Source of the DNA: GCA-2709075 sp038146865
GTDB lineage: Bacteria > Pseudomonadota > Alphaproteobacteria > MPNO01 > UBA2964
DNA length: 64,000 bases
Assembly (NCBI GenBank): GCA_038146865.1
Contig: JAYQSL010000007.1
Coordinates: forward strand, 744,001-808,000
Reading direction: 5' to 3'
The notes under the pieces are model-generated. The model saw only the letters and a list, made by a program, of their open reading frames with translations, did not search any database and was not told where the DNA came from. Shown here piece by piece: positions 1-8,160 of the stretch (position 1 is the first letter of the stretch; every line of letters starts with the position of its first letter). The position numbers and the translations under genes are program-made.

Positions 1-2
1 AT

Positions 3-233
3 TCCAGGGCCTTGGATGCGCTGATTGAGGAATATGCAGACTCTCTGAATTCCAAGGCGCCGCTTGCACTTCGTGCTCTGAAAAGGGTTTTGAATTCCGT
101 TTATGACACAAGCCTCAAGGTGGCGTTGGATATCGAGGGGCACTCATACGAGAAATTGCGATCGACGCAGGACTATGCTGAGGGGCTTGACGCTTTTTCC
201 CAAAAAAGAAAACCAGTCTATAGAGGAAAATGA
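3..233 (+). CDS. Enoyl-CoA hydratase/isomerase (crotonase) family, C-terminal end
   Basis: The open frame enters from the left edge and ends at the TGA at 231-233, so only the last 76 codons are present. They read as the C-terminal helical region of a crotonase: a KAPLALRALKRVLN helix, then a stretch ending in the EGLDAFSQKRKPVYRGK tail typical of enoyl-CoA hydratases. Such enzymes hydrate or isomerise acyl-CoA thioesters in the cytoplasm. The active-site loops lie outside the window, so the substrate cannot be inferred. The assignment rests on tail similarity only. Confidence 0.75.
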   Translation, partial: SRALDALIEEYADSLNSKAPLALRALKRVLNSVYDTSLKVALDIEGHSYEKLRSTQDYAEGLDAFSQKRKPVYRGK

Positions 234-283
234 ATCTGATTTCGGTTCAATAAAGTCGCTACAATTTTTTTTACTGAGCTGGA

Positions 284-484
284 TTAAAATTTTGAATTAG
301 GATTTTTGTGAGCTTCTCCTGCTGTATTCAGGATGGCGTCAAGCGCGGCGGCATCTCTGAATGCATTTAGGGCTTTTGGGCAGGAAATTAGTAAATTCTC
401 CGCATCGAGCCTGAGCGTTGTTGGCCATTTGCTTATATCCGCGCCCCACGTATCGAGTTGATCTTTGAATTCTTGGTAATTCAT
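284..484 (-). CDS. Small conserved hypothetical protein downstream of ECF sigma factor
   Basis: A 66-residue acidic soluble protein beginning MNYQEFKDQLDTWGADISKWP. Its pattern (WGADxxxWP, an acidic helix, then a CPxALxxFRDAAALDAILN helix) resembles short alphaproteobacterial proteins encoded beside ECF sigma factor genes. It lies 18 bases downstream of the sigma gene on the same strand and is probably co-transcribed. A role as a partner or anti-sigma-like regulator is inference from position. There is no membrane segment and no zinc-binding motif. The start ATG is the only good one. Confidence 0.6.
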   Translation of the reverse strand: MNYQEFKDQLDTWGADISKWPTTLRLDAENLLISCPKALNAFRDAAALDAILNTAGEAHKNPNSKF

Positions 485-502
485 TGCCGTTGGGTTCCGA
501 AT

Positions 503-1102
503 TTATCTACCAATAAGATCTGGAAAGACGTTCGTTAAATCTTTTCTTATCCTTCTTCTTGCTCGCGCAAGTAACGACTCCGTAGCATCTATGGATACCC
601 CCAATGCCTGTGCAGCTTCTGCACCGGTTAGACCCTCAAAATGGACCAAAATCAGAGCTGATTTTTGTCGTTCTGGGAGTTTGTTTAGGGATTTGTTTAC
701 TGAAGTTACGATGTCAATTGCTTTGTCTATGTCTAGAGAATCCAAGCCCGCAATAGCAGGTGCAGCGACATTTACGTACTCCTCTTTTCTCGTTCGTAGA
801 CGATCTATACATAGGTTTCGCGCTACGCGGAAAAGCCATGCCTTTACGGTGGTGGGGCCTGGTGTCCAAGTAGCCGCTTTCTTTGTGAGACGCAGAAAAG
901 TCTCTTGGGTTATGTCTTCCGCTGCTGACTGATCTTTAAGAATCCAGGCTGCATATCTCGATACCGACGACGCGTATAGGCCGATCACAACATGCCAAGC
1001 ATCTTTGTCATTCACGGAAATTCCCTGCATGAGTGAGGTATCGCTGTTAGATCGGTTAACCGGTTTCCTCTTGTCTTGGTAATCTATTAGCAAACTGTCC
1101 AT
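503..1102 (-). CDS. ECF-type RNA polymerase sigma factor (sigma-70 family)
   Basis: A 199-residue protein with the two sigma domains of group 4 factors. Region 2 spans about residues 30-100 (AAEDITQETFLRLTKKA and the WLFRVARNLCIDRLR core-binding and -10 recognition helices). Region 4 spans about 135-190 (LPERQKSALILVHFEGLTGAEAAQALG, a helix-turn-helix for the -35 element, with SLLARARRRIRKDL). It would direct RNA polymerase to a small regulon. It lies between an exported EF-hand protein (21 bases upstream) and a 66-residue protein downstream, all on the minus strand, so a single operon is likely. No classical anti-sigma gene with a transmembrane segment is adjacent. Confidence 0.92.
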   Translation of the reverse strand: MDSLLIDYQDKRKPVNRSNSDTSLMQGISVNDKDAWHVVIGLYASSVSRYAAWILKDQSAAEDITQETFLRLTKKAATWTPGPTTVKAWLFRVARNLCIDRLRTRKEEYVNVAAPAIAGLDSLDIDKAIDIVTSVNKSLNKLPERQKSALILVHFEGLTGAEAAQALGVSIDATESLLARARRRIRKDLTNVFPDLIGR

Positions 1103-1123
1103 GGGCCTAATCGGTTTAGGTTT

Positions 1124-1633
1124 CTATTGCTGTCTCGGAGCCCGTCTCCGATATTTTCGTTCGGGTAATTCTTTAAGCTCTAAATTGCCATCTTGGTTTT
1201 TGTCATAGCGGCTAAACCAGCGACGCGTGGGTTCCTGTAATTCGCTCAAAGATAACTCGCCATCGCCATTTATATCGAACATGTCAAAAATACTTGACGC
1301 TCTAAATATTTCCAGCGCTCGGCCTCGACGACGCATTTCTGTTGCTGAAAGAGTTTGGTCTCCGTCGATATCTATCGCGGAAAATAATAATTCGCGATCT
1401 TTGGCAATCTCAGCCAGAGTAACGTATCCATTTCCATCTAAATCGAATAAATGCATGAATCTATCTTGGTAACCCATCTCACGGTTTCTGTTTTGGGTCT
1501 TGTCTTCTGTCTGAAACTTGTTGGCTACAGTATTTGATTCATGAGCGCTAGGGAAGGATCCCCCCAGAAATAAGAGCCAGGTTATCGTGATCATAAAAGC
1601 AAGGAATCTAATAGACCTTTTGAGGTAAAACAT
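1124..1633 (-). CDS. Exported EF-hand calcium-binding protein
   Basis: A 169-residue protein with an N-terminal signal peptide or anchor (hydrophobic stretch about residues 9-26) and four EF-hand-like loops: DLDGNGYVTLAEI, DIDGDQTLSATEM, DINGDGELSLSEL and DKNQDGNLELKEL. The Asp/Asn positions needed to bind Ca2+ are present in each. The tail is basic (RKYRRRAPRQQ). It is the first gene of the minus-strand operon with the ECF sigma factor, which suggests a periplasmic calcium or metal signal linked to sigma activity; that link is inference. The start is the ATG just before the hydrophobic segment. Confidence 0.85.
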   Translation of the reverse strand: MFYLKRSIRFLAFMITITWLLFLGGSFPSAHESNTVANKFQTEDKTQNRNREMGYQDRFMHLFDLDGNGYVTLAEIAKDRELLFSAIDIDGDQTLSATEMRRRGRALEIFRASSIFDMFDINGDGELSLSELQEPTRRWFSRYDKNQDGNLELKELPERKYRRRAPRQQ

Positions 1634-2002
1634 TCCACACCTAAGATTATCTTGAGCAGTTAGAGCGGATTAAAATTGTCTTATAAAAGAAACACGAAAT
1701 GATGGTTGTATTTCCGTCGAACGAAATATTGGGTGGACCGTAGAGAAATATTTTAAACAAAAATGTAAGAGGAAATAGGAATGTGGGAGTAAGGAACTTT
1801 GCAGCGCTTAATATGAAACAATAAATCAAGAAGATGGGAATAATGAGTTTTTTCGGTCTTTCTTGTTTCGTCTCTTGATAGGAAATTCAAAATTCGGTTG
1901 TAATCTGATAAACTCTTTAAGACAAACATGAACATTCTGAGAAGGAATAAAAAACTTTGTGGGTCTATTTTCTAAATCTCCTCTATTTCGGTTGAGAAAG
2001 GC
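1634..2002. other. AT-rich intergenic region between divergent operons
   Basis: This 369-base stretch separates the minus-strand EF-hand/sigma operon from the plus-strand decarboxylase operon, so it should hold both promoters. It is strongly AT-rich with A and T tracts. I found no credible open frame, RNA gene or riboswitch. A weak purine-rich ribosome-binding site (GAGAAAGG) lies just before the ATG at 2003. No promoter could be assigned with confidence. Confidence 0.6.
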
Positions 2003-2524
2003 ATGAATGATCTCGATTGGCATTGGGCTGATGATGTGCACCAGCACTTCCGTCATGTTGGTATCGCGCAAGTTGCATACGTACCAGATGGGGGATTGGC
2101 CAAATTAATACAGCTTTGTAACAGCGATGAGACAATCCGTTCGGTCGCTCTGACCACAGAGGAAGAGGGAGTGGCGCAGATCGCAGGCGCATGGTTGGGA
2201 GGGCAACGAGGTGTCTTCTTAACTCAATCAGGCGGGGTCGGTAACTGTGTCAATATGTTGAGTATGGTCGCTGAGTGCCGAATACCCTTTTTTGCAATGG
2301 TATCTATGAGAGGACAATGGGCGGAGACTATACCTTGGCAGATCCCAATGGGGCAGGCGACCGCGGCGGCGTTAGAGGCTTCTGGTGTAATCGTTCATAC
2401 GGCCTGGAGCCCTCAGGAGGTTCCAGAGATGGTCGCCGCTTGCATGGAACTTGCATTTGAAGGAGGGCGAGCAGTTGCTGTGGTCGTTTCCCAACGTATT
2501 ACAGCCACCGGAGAGAGAGGATAA
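2003..2524 (+). CDS. ThDP-dependent decarboxylase, alpha subunit (sulfopyruvate/phosphonopyruvate decarboxylase-like), copy 1
   Basis: A 173-residue ThDP-enzyme N-terminal (PYR) domain. Seen motifs: AYVPDGG at about residue 29, TTEEEGVAQIAGAWLGG with the Glu that activates ThDP, LTQSGGVGN, a RGQWAE loop and PWQIPMGQAT. These match the alpha subunit of split 2-oxoacid decarboxylases such as sulfopyruvate decarboxylase ComD and the matching half of phosphonopyruvate decarboxylase. The beta subunit follows 10 bases later. The enzyme would convert a 3-substituted pyruvate to an aldehyde plus CO2. The substrate is not determined by the sequence; the aldehyde dehydrogenase at the end of the operon fits an aldehyde product. 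Confidence 0.85.
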   Translation: MNDLDWHWADDVHQHFRHVGIAQVAYVPDGGLAKLIQLCNSDETIRSVALTTEEEGVAQIAGAWLGGQRGVFLTQSGGVGNCVNMLSMVAECRIPFFAMVSMRGQWAETIPWQIPMGQATAAALEASGVIVHTAWSPQEVPEMVAACMELAFEGGRAVAVVVSQRITATGERG

Positions 2525-2534
2525 AGGGGGACTA

Positions 2535-3116
2535 ATGCTTTTTCGTCGAGATGCTGTCCATAAAATCTTGGAAAAGCGGGAAAATTCGGCAGTCGTTACT
2601 GGAATTGGTAATGCCTCTCATGACGTAGCCTCAGCCGGAGATCATCCATTGAATATGTATCTTTTCGGGGTGATGGGAGGTGCGGTTATGACAGCTTTTG
2701 GCGTTGCCTTGGCACAACCCGAGCGTCGTGTGGTTGTGATTACTGGGGATGGTGAGGTGCTCGCAGGAATTGGATCTTTGGCAACGGTGGGTGTTGAGCG
2801 TCCGAGTAATCTCTCAATAATTGTGTTGGATAACCAAGTATATGGCGCAACCGGAGGGCAGTTGACACATACAGCTGCAGGAGTTGATTTAGTCGGGATA
2901 GCTAGAGCTTCCGGCATCGTAAATAGTGTTTTAATCCGAGATCAGAAGGGGTTGGAGCGGGCTTTGCCAGAAGTTTACGAAAAACCTGGTCCGTATCTGG
3001 CGGTCGTAAAGGTATCATCTCAGTCAGCTCCTCGAGTTGACGTGCCCAAAGATGGCACGTTTACAGCCCGCCGATTTAGATCCGCAATAAACCAAGAGAT
3101 TAAAGATCATGGTTGA
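2535..3116 (+). CDS. ThDP-dependent decarboxylase, beta subunit, copy 1
   Basis: A 193-residue ThDP-enzyme C-terminal (PP) domain. It carries the cofactor motif GDGEVLAGIGSLATVGVERP followed by SNLSIIVLDN, which is the GDG-x(~25)-N Mg2+/ThDP signature. LFGVMGGAVMTAFGVALAQP precedes it and VYGATGGQ follows. The open frame extends upstream into the alpha gene, but the ATG at 2535, after the alpha stop, gives the family's usual N-terminus (MLFRRDAVHKILEKREN). It overlaps the second alpha gene by 8 bases, so the subunits are translationally coupled. Confidence 0.85.
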   Translation: MLFRRDAVHKILEKRENSAVVTGIGNASHDVASAGDHPLNMYLFGVMGGAVMTAFGVALAQPERRVVVITGDGEVLAGIGSLATVGVERPSNLSIIVLDNQVYGATGGQLTHTAAGVDLVGIARASGIVNSVLIRDQKGLERALPEVYEKPGPYLAVVKVSSQSAPRVDVPKDGTFTARRFRSAINQEIKDHG

Positions 3117-3630
3117 GAGTGTTAGTTGGTCAGATGAGGTCTTTAGAGTTCTCCGCGAAGCGGAGGTAAAACAAGTTGCTTACGTTCCGGATGCCGGCCA
3201 TCAAAGACTCATAAAACTTTGTATTGATTATAACGAAATCAAGCATGTGCCGCTTACTTCTGAACAAGAGGGCATAGCACTTCTTGGAGGGGCTTGGCTT
3301 GGTGGAGAGCGGGGCGCATTGTTAATGCAATCGTCGGGCGTTGGAAATGTAATAAATATGCTGAGTGTTCCAAACGAATGTCGGTTTCCCTTGTTGATGA
3401 TTGTAACAATGAGAGGCGAGTGGGCGGAGTTTAATCCCTGGCAGATTCCAATGGGACAGGCTGTGGAAACAACCTTTAAGGCAATGGGAGTCATTGTTTT
3501 AAGAGCCGCAGAGGAGTGCCTAATTAGTGAAACTGTCAGTTCAGCCTGTAAGCTCGCATTTGAAGGTGGACGGATGGTAGCCGTTTTAATTAGCCAACGG
3601 GCGCTGGGCCATAAAAATTGGAATAAATAG
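3109..3630 (+). CDS. ThDP-dependent decarboxylase, alpha subunit, copy 2
   Basis: A 173-residue paralogue of the protein at 2003-2524, of exactly the same length, with the same landmarks: AYVPDAGHQRLIKLC, PLTSEQEGIALLGGAWLGG (catalytic Glu kept), LMQSSGVGN, RGEWAE and NPWQIPMGQA. The two alpha copies are clearly diverged, so this is an old duplication rather than an assembly repeat. It begins inside the end of the first beta gene and is followed within a few bases by a second beta gene. Two alpha-beta pairs in one operon may give two substrate specificities or one mixed complex; the sequence cannot tell which. Confidence 0.85.
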   Translation: MVESVSWSDEVFRVLREAEVKQVAYVPDAGHQRLIKLCIDYNEIKHVPLTSEQEGIALLGGAWLGGERGALLMQSSGVGNVINMLSVPNECRFPLLMIVTMRGEWAEFNPWQIPMGQAVETTFKAMGVIVLRAAEECLISETVSSACKLAFEGGRMVAVLISQRALGHKNWNK

Positions 3631-3633
3631 GTG

Positions 3634-4239
3634 ATGTCAATAGCCATTCCAAAGATCACTCTCCAGCGGCGTCCAGTCGTGACTAAAATTTTGGAGCCTA
3701 GAAAAGATGAATTGTTAATTACTGGTCTGGGAGCGCCGACTTGGGATGTCGCATCCGTGTCAGACCATCCAAATAATTTTTATCTCTGGGGTGGGATGGG
3801 AGGAGCTGTTTCGACAGGTCTTGGTCTAGCATTGGCAAAGCCGGAACGGAGAGTTCTTGTGTTTACGGGAGACGGAGAGATGCTTATGGGGCTGGGAAGT
3901 TTAGCCACAGTCGCGGTCCAAAAGCCAAAAAACTTTGCCGTCATTGTTTTGGATAATGAGCGCTACGGAGAGACTGGAATGCAGAAAACCGCCACCGCAT
4001 CTGGCGTTGACTTATCCTTGGTAGCGCGAGGGGTTGGCTTTCATATCGCTCGTACAATTTGGACAGAAGATGAATTATCCGAAGCTACTAACGAAATTTA
4101 TTCGGCGCATGGCCCGGTGTTTTACAATATAAAAGTACAGCCATCAGATGATCCCATGGTGCTTCCCGAGAAAGATGGTTTAACTCTGAAACACCGTTTC
4201 AAGGAACAGTTGTTAGGGCGAAAAAACTATAAAGTCTGA
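3634..4239 (+). CDS. ThDP-dependent decarboxylase, beta subunit, copy 2
   Basis: A 201-residue ThDP-binding C-terminal domain parallel to 2535-3116. Motifs: LLITGLGAPTWDVASVSDHP, LWGGMGGAVSTGLGLALAKP, GDGEMLMGLGSLATVAVQKP with VIVLDN about 25 residues on, then RYGETG. A GTG at 3631 precedes the ATG at 3634; ATG is preferred. The C-terminus is a little longer than in copy 1 and more basic (FKEQLLGRKNYKV). It ends 14 bases before the aldehyde dehydrogenase gene, consistent with channelling of the product aldehyde. Confidence 0.85.
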   Translation: MSIAIPKITLQRRPVVTKILEPRKDELLITGLGAPTWDVASVSDHPNNFYLWGGMGGAVSTGLGLALAKPERRVLVFTGDGEMLMGLGSLATVAVQKPKNFAVIVLDNERYGETGMQKTATASGVDLSLVARGVGFHIARTIWTEDELSEATNEIYSAHGPVFYNIKVQPSDDPMVLPEKDGLTLKHRFKEQLLGRKNYKV

Positions 4240-4253
4240 TCTAAGGGAAAATA

Positions 4254-5744
4254 ATGAGCGACCTAAAAAAATATAAAATGGTAATCAACGGAAACTGGGT
4301 AGACTCCAAGAGCGGGGAGGCCTTTGAGAGTAACAACCCCTTTACAGCAAAGCCTTGGGCGTTGATTCCCAAAGGCAATCAGGAGGATGTTGACGCCGCA
4401 GTAGAGGCCGCTTGGGAAGCTGGACGCCCAGGGGGCGAATGGCGTTCAATGACAGCTTCCAGTCGTGGCGCACTAATCCAAAAACTTGGCAGTGCCCTTT
4501 TATCTGCCGCGGACCGGCTTGCCGAAATTGAGGTTCGTGATAACGGAAAGTTGATCGCGGAAATGTCGGTTCAATGCAAGTATCTAGCACAGTGGTACCA
4601 GTATTTTGGAGGGCTTGCTGACAAAATTGAGGGAGCAGTAATCCCTATAGATAAACCATCTACTTTTAATTATACCGTTTGGGAACCGCTTGGCGTTGTC
4701 GCTTGCATTGTCCCTTGGAACTCTCCCTTACTTTTATTAGCCTGGAAATTGGCACCGGCGCTAGCCGCTGGTAACACTGTGGTTATCAAGCCTTCGGAAT
4801 ATACTTCTGCTTCGACCCTGGAGTTCATGAGGGTCGTGGAGGAAGTAGGATTTCCGAGGGGAGTGATCAATGTTGTAACTGGATTCGGTGCAGAGGTAGG
4901 AATGCCACTTGTTGAGCATGAAAAAGTCTCAAAAGTTGCATTCACTGGATCAGATATCACCGGTTCTCTTATTTACCAAGCAGCTGCAAAACACATGAAA
5001 CATGTCACTATGGAATTGGGTGGTAAGTCTCCCAATCTAGTATTCGATGACGCTGATTTAGACAATGCAGTGAAAGGTGTTGTTTCCGGAATATTCGCGG
5101 CCACGGGTCAGACGTGCATTGCTGGCTCTCGTCTGCTTGTGGATGAAAAGATCCATGACGAGTTCGTTGAAAGACTAGTTGCGCTCGCCTCTACAGCTAA
5201 AATGGGTGATCCAATGAGTTTCGACACGGAAGTCGGTCCTGTGACCAACGTGCCACAGTACAAAAAAATATTGGATTATATTGATATTGGCAAAAGAGAG
5301 GGCGCTGAAGCGGTTTTGGGTGGAGTAAAAGCCACTAGGCCTGAGTGCGGGGATGGTTGGTTTGTTGAACCAACGATATTCACCGGAGTTAAAAATAAAA
5401 TGAGGATCGCTCAGGAAGAAATTTTTGGTCCAGTGCTTTCGATTATCCCATTTTCGGATGATGAGGAGGCTATACATATAGCAAATGACATCATTTACGG
5501 ACTTGCTGCGGGCGTTTGGACAAAAGATTTGCGCCGGGCAATGGTGATGGCAGAGCGTCTTGAGGCTGGTACCGTTTGGATTAACACTTATCGGGCGGTA
5601 AGCTATATGTCTCCATTCGGAGGGTATAAAAAGTCGGGGATTGGCCGAGAGAGTGGTCAGGAGATGATAAAAGAGTACCTGCAACAAAAATGTGTATGGA
5701 TTTCCACTGCTACTGAAGTCCCAAACCCCTTCGTTCTTAGGTGA
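4254..5744 (+). CDS. NAD(P)-dependent aldehyde dehydrogenase
   Basis: A 496-residue member of the ALDH superfamily at full family length. Visible catalytic features: VPWNSP with Asn156, VTMELGGKSP with general-base Glu254, GQTCIAGSR with nucleophile Cys288, and the EEIFGPVLSI and PFGGYKKSGIGRE motifs near the C-terminus. It oxidises an aldehyde to the acid (or acyl-CoA) with NAD(P)+ in the cytoplasm. As the last gene of the decarboxylase operon it probably handles the aldehyde made by those subunits, giving a route from a 2-oxoacid to a carboxylate one carbon shorter. Actual substrates are unknown. Confidence 0.93.
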   Translation: MSDLKKYKMVINGNWVDSKSGEAFESNNPFTAKPWALIPKGNQEDVDAAVEAAWEAGRPGGEWRSMTASSRGALIQKLGSALLSAADRLAEIEVRDNGKLIAEMSVQCKYLAQWYQYFGGLADKIEGAVIPIDKPSTFNYTVWEPLGVVACIVPWNSPLLLLAWKLAPALAAGNTVVIKPSEYTSASTLEFMRVVEEVGFPRGVINVVTGFGAEVGMPLVEHEKVSKVAFTGSDITGSLIYQAAAKHMKHVTMELGGKSPNLVFDDADLDNAVKGVVSGIFAATGQTCIAGSRLLVDEKIHDEFVERLVALASTAKMGDPMSFDTEVGPVTNVPQYKKILDYIDIGKREGAEAVLGGVKATRPECGDGWFVEPTIFTGVKNKMRIAQEEIFGPVLSIIPFSDDEEAIHIANDIIYGLAAGVWTKDLRRAMVMAERLEAGTVWINTYRAVSYMSPFGGYKKSGIGRESGQEMIKEYLQQKCVWISTATEVPNPFVLR

Positions 5745-5794
5745 TGGGCCCTGTGGCTCCTTTGCTCGCCGCTTCTAGCAACGAGCCATCGAGA

Positions 5795-6856
5795 TTACTC
5801 GGCCTCAAGCGGAGTATGATATCTGGTCTCAGCAGTCACTATTCCCCCGCGAACTCGTTCCGCTAGCACAGCTGGGAGAGGTCTCTCTCCATCGATGCAC
5901 AGCCATAAACGTAATAAATGTCTCGCACGCTCTGGTTCTGGCCAGTCTTCAAAAGCTGTTCTACCGTGCACGGTTGTGTGATTTAAAAGAAATTGGATAT
6001 CGCCAACCTCGAAAGTCATTTTTAGATGGAACTCAGATAGCAGTTGGTCGAACATATCTAAAGCTTCTTTTTGTTGAGTGGTGGTTCTCGGAACCTTTGC
6101 GAAACGTTGGGTGGAATCGATATATTGTCTTCCGTATCTGCAGCTAAACCAGCCGTCAACAAAATTAAAGACTGGAAGAATATACCAGGGGTCTTTGCCC
6201 TCTGGAACTTCGTTCCGTCTGTCCCAAAACATGGGCTCGTAAAGGACTTGGGTAAGGTCAGGGTGGCGCTCCAACATTTTATTATGGACGGTGACTGTGC
6301 TGGCTATGCTGCTTAATCCGCCTGCTTTCGGAGTTTGAAGAACCATTAAGCCAACGATATCGCAGCTGTCAGAGTGGAAGCGCTGGTTGACATTGGTACG
6401 GTAGCCTCTTTCCCGTGCATCTGAGTTGTAGTCGCTATCGGTTAACTTTTTAACATGCCCTAACATGTGTCCTTTCGAGTTTTGAGAAACCGCTCGGCCG
6501 ATATAAGTACCCATTCCGAAAAAAGCTATTGCCAATTGGCGTCGATTATATTTCTGGGTGGGAAAGCCGCGGATCAGCGTAATTCCTAACCCTGACAAGA
6601 GCTGTTTTCTTATATTACTGAGAGTTTCGCCAAATACTGGAAGTGAGAAGTTTCTTTTCGAAATATTTATTATATCGGAGCCCGATAACTCGAACCTGTG
6701 AATAGCGTTTTCGACATCCAGAATTTCCTCCGAGCTCATTTCATGTATCCATGAATCTGAAATCAGAAGTTCCTCTCCACTCCAACCCGAGGGGTCGATG
6801 ACTACTTTTCCCTGCTCTGCAGGTACTTTGTTGAGATTTGGTATTTTTATCGGCAT
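5795..6856 (-). CDS. TauD/TfdA-family Fe(II)/2-oxoglutarate dioxygenase
   Basis: A 353-residue enzyme with the iron facial triad visible: His161-x-Asp163 in QRFHSDSCD and distal His297 in NHTTVHGRT, with RHLLRLW supplying the Arg that binds 2-oxoglutarate. Such proteins hydroxylate an unactivated carbon, often next to a sulfonate, ether or amine, which releases an aldehyde. It is longer than TauD (about 280) because of an N-terminal domain. A closely similar paralogue lies at 32874-33941. It is 18 bases downstream of the cupin gene and co-directional, so probably one transcript. Substrate unknown. Confidence 0.88.
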   Translation of the reverse strand: MPIKIPNLNKVPAEQGKVVIDPSGWSGEELLISDSWIHEMSSEEILDVENAIHRFELSGSDIINISKRNFSLPVFGETLSNIRKQLLSGLGITLIRGFPTQKYNRRQLAIAFFGMGTYIGRAVSQNSKGHMLGHVKKLTDSDYNSDARERGYRTNVNQRFHSDSCDIVGLMVLQTPKAGGLSSIASTVTVHNKMLERHPDLTQVLYEPMFWDRRNEVPEGKDPWYILPVFNFVDGWFSCRYGRQYIDSTQRFAKVPRTTTQQKEALDMFDQLLSEFHLKMTFEVGDIQFLLNHTTVHGRTAFEDWPEPERARHLLRLWLCIDGERPLPAVLAERVRGGIVTAETRYHTPLEAE

Positions 6857-6874
6857 TTAACCATTAACTCCCAA

Positions 6875-8065
6875 TTAAAGATCAACCACTGAGCCTGAGG
6901 AGTTTCGCCCTTGGCGTCGATAATGGCCGATTTTTTCCAGCAAAGGGCGATCATTGATGCTGTACAAAATTGCGTTCTCGGAAACAGAATCATTTCCATG
7001 GTGATGCCACTGGTGATTAGGTATTACGAATATATCATTTTCTTCCCAATTGAGGATTTGGCCCGCGACCTCGGTATGGCCTGTTCCGCTCAGACAACAA
7101 AATAATGTGCTATTGGTTGACCGACTAGGCAATGTTTTCTCTCCTGGCCGAAGGAGGTGAGCACCATATCCCAGGGTTGTCATGGGCGCTTCACCATTTA
7201 CAGGGTTTGTGAATTCAATTGAAGCCCCATCGTACGGGCTGCCTTCTTCGTTTGAAATTCCCAACAAAGTGGATTTTATATCTTCTCCCTTGTAGTGAAA
7301 CATTGGGGAATTACGGACTCCTATGCCCCGCTGGTGGTCAGTTTGGCTGGGTAAAATACCGCCAGCTCCATAGTGTCTTACAGACCAATTATTCGAGGGT
7401 TTTGGTCGATTTTTGGTTTTCGATAAGTCCTCTTCCTCCAACCAAATACAATCAAGACGTTCCATTAGTGGCCAGTCCAAGACATCCATCCAAATGACCG
7501 GGGAGTCATCATCATTTCCGTGGCCATGCCAGGTTCCATTCGGTGTCAAAATGAGATCCCCGCGGCTCGCTTTGCAAAACTCTCCCTCAACGGTCGTGTA
7601 GCCCCCTGCTTCTGACAAGATAGTTCTGCTCGCATTTGGCGTATGTCTGTGCGTGATTGCTTGGTCGCCTGGCTTGTAAATTGAGACGGCTGCTCGAATT
7701 GTGTTAGTGACTTGGAGAGCTCCTCCGCAACCCGGGTTTACGAGCAAAAATTGCTGACGTTCGGTGAATTCAAGAGGTGCTATCGCAGCTATTTTATGCA
7801 GATACGGCTCTACCTCACGCCATTTCCAAATATGAGGTAGGGGTTTGTAGACCGGAGGAGGATACCTGATTGACTCTGTATCCTCAGGCGGCGTTGGAAG
7901 TGTGTCTACTTGACCAAAGTGCCATGGTTTTTTCTGGGGCTGATTAGCTCGGGTTCTTAACCATATATGAAGCCTGGCTGCCTCCTCATTAAGCTTTTCC
8001 ATCTCTTCGAATAGATCAGGTGGCAAAGCAGGATCCGCGAGGGTAACTCCAGTGTTGACGGCCAT
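6875..8065 (-). CDS. Gentisate 1,2-dioxygenase-like bicupin
   Basis: A 396-residue double-cupin protein. The first cupin carries HRHTPNASRTILSEAGG and later TPNGTWHGHGND, which supply the His ligands for Fe(II) as in gentisate and 1-hydroxy-2-naphthoate dioxygenases. The second cupin has PSRSTNSTLFCCLSGTGH and IPNHQWHHHGND. Genuine gentisate dioxygenases (about 350 residues) open an aromatic ring next to two hydroxyls; here only the family is certain. A strong ribosome-binding site (GGGAGG) precedes the ATG. The TauD-like gene follows, which suggests an oxidative catabolic operon. Confidence 0.85.
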   Translation of the reverse strand: MAVNTGVTLADPALPPDLFEEMEKLNEEAARLHIWLRTRANQPQKKPWHFGQVDTLPTPPEDTESIRYPPPVYKPLPHIWKWREVEPYLHKIAAIAPLEFTERQQFLLVNPGCGGALQVTNTIRAAVSIYKPGDQAITHRHTPNASRTILSEAGGYTTVEGEFCKASRGDLILTPNGTWHGHGNDDDSPVIWMDVLDWPLMERLDCIWLEEEDLSKTKNRPKPSNNWSVRHYGAGGILPSQTDHQRGIGVRNSPMFHYKGEDIKSTLLGISNEEGSPYDGASIEFTNPVNGEAPMTTLGYGAHLLRPGEKTLPSRSTNSTLFCCLSGTGHTEVAGQILNWEENDIFVIPNHQWHHHGNDSVSENAILYSINDRPLLEKIGHYRRQGRNSSGSVVDL

Positions 8066-8160
8066 TGAGAGACCTCCCTAGTTTTTCTTCATTTTACCCC
8101 TTGCGAGAAATTTGTCAGGCCCGTATTCATCGTAAAATTTAAAAATTGATCGAGGCTCTA

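Noticed and set aside
5175..5687. A 170-codon minus-strand frame inside the aldehyde dehydrogenase gene
   Set aside because: It is antisense to a fully conserved ALDH, has no recognisable motif and no ribosome-binding site.
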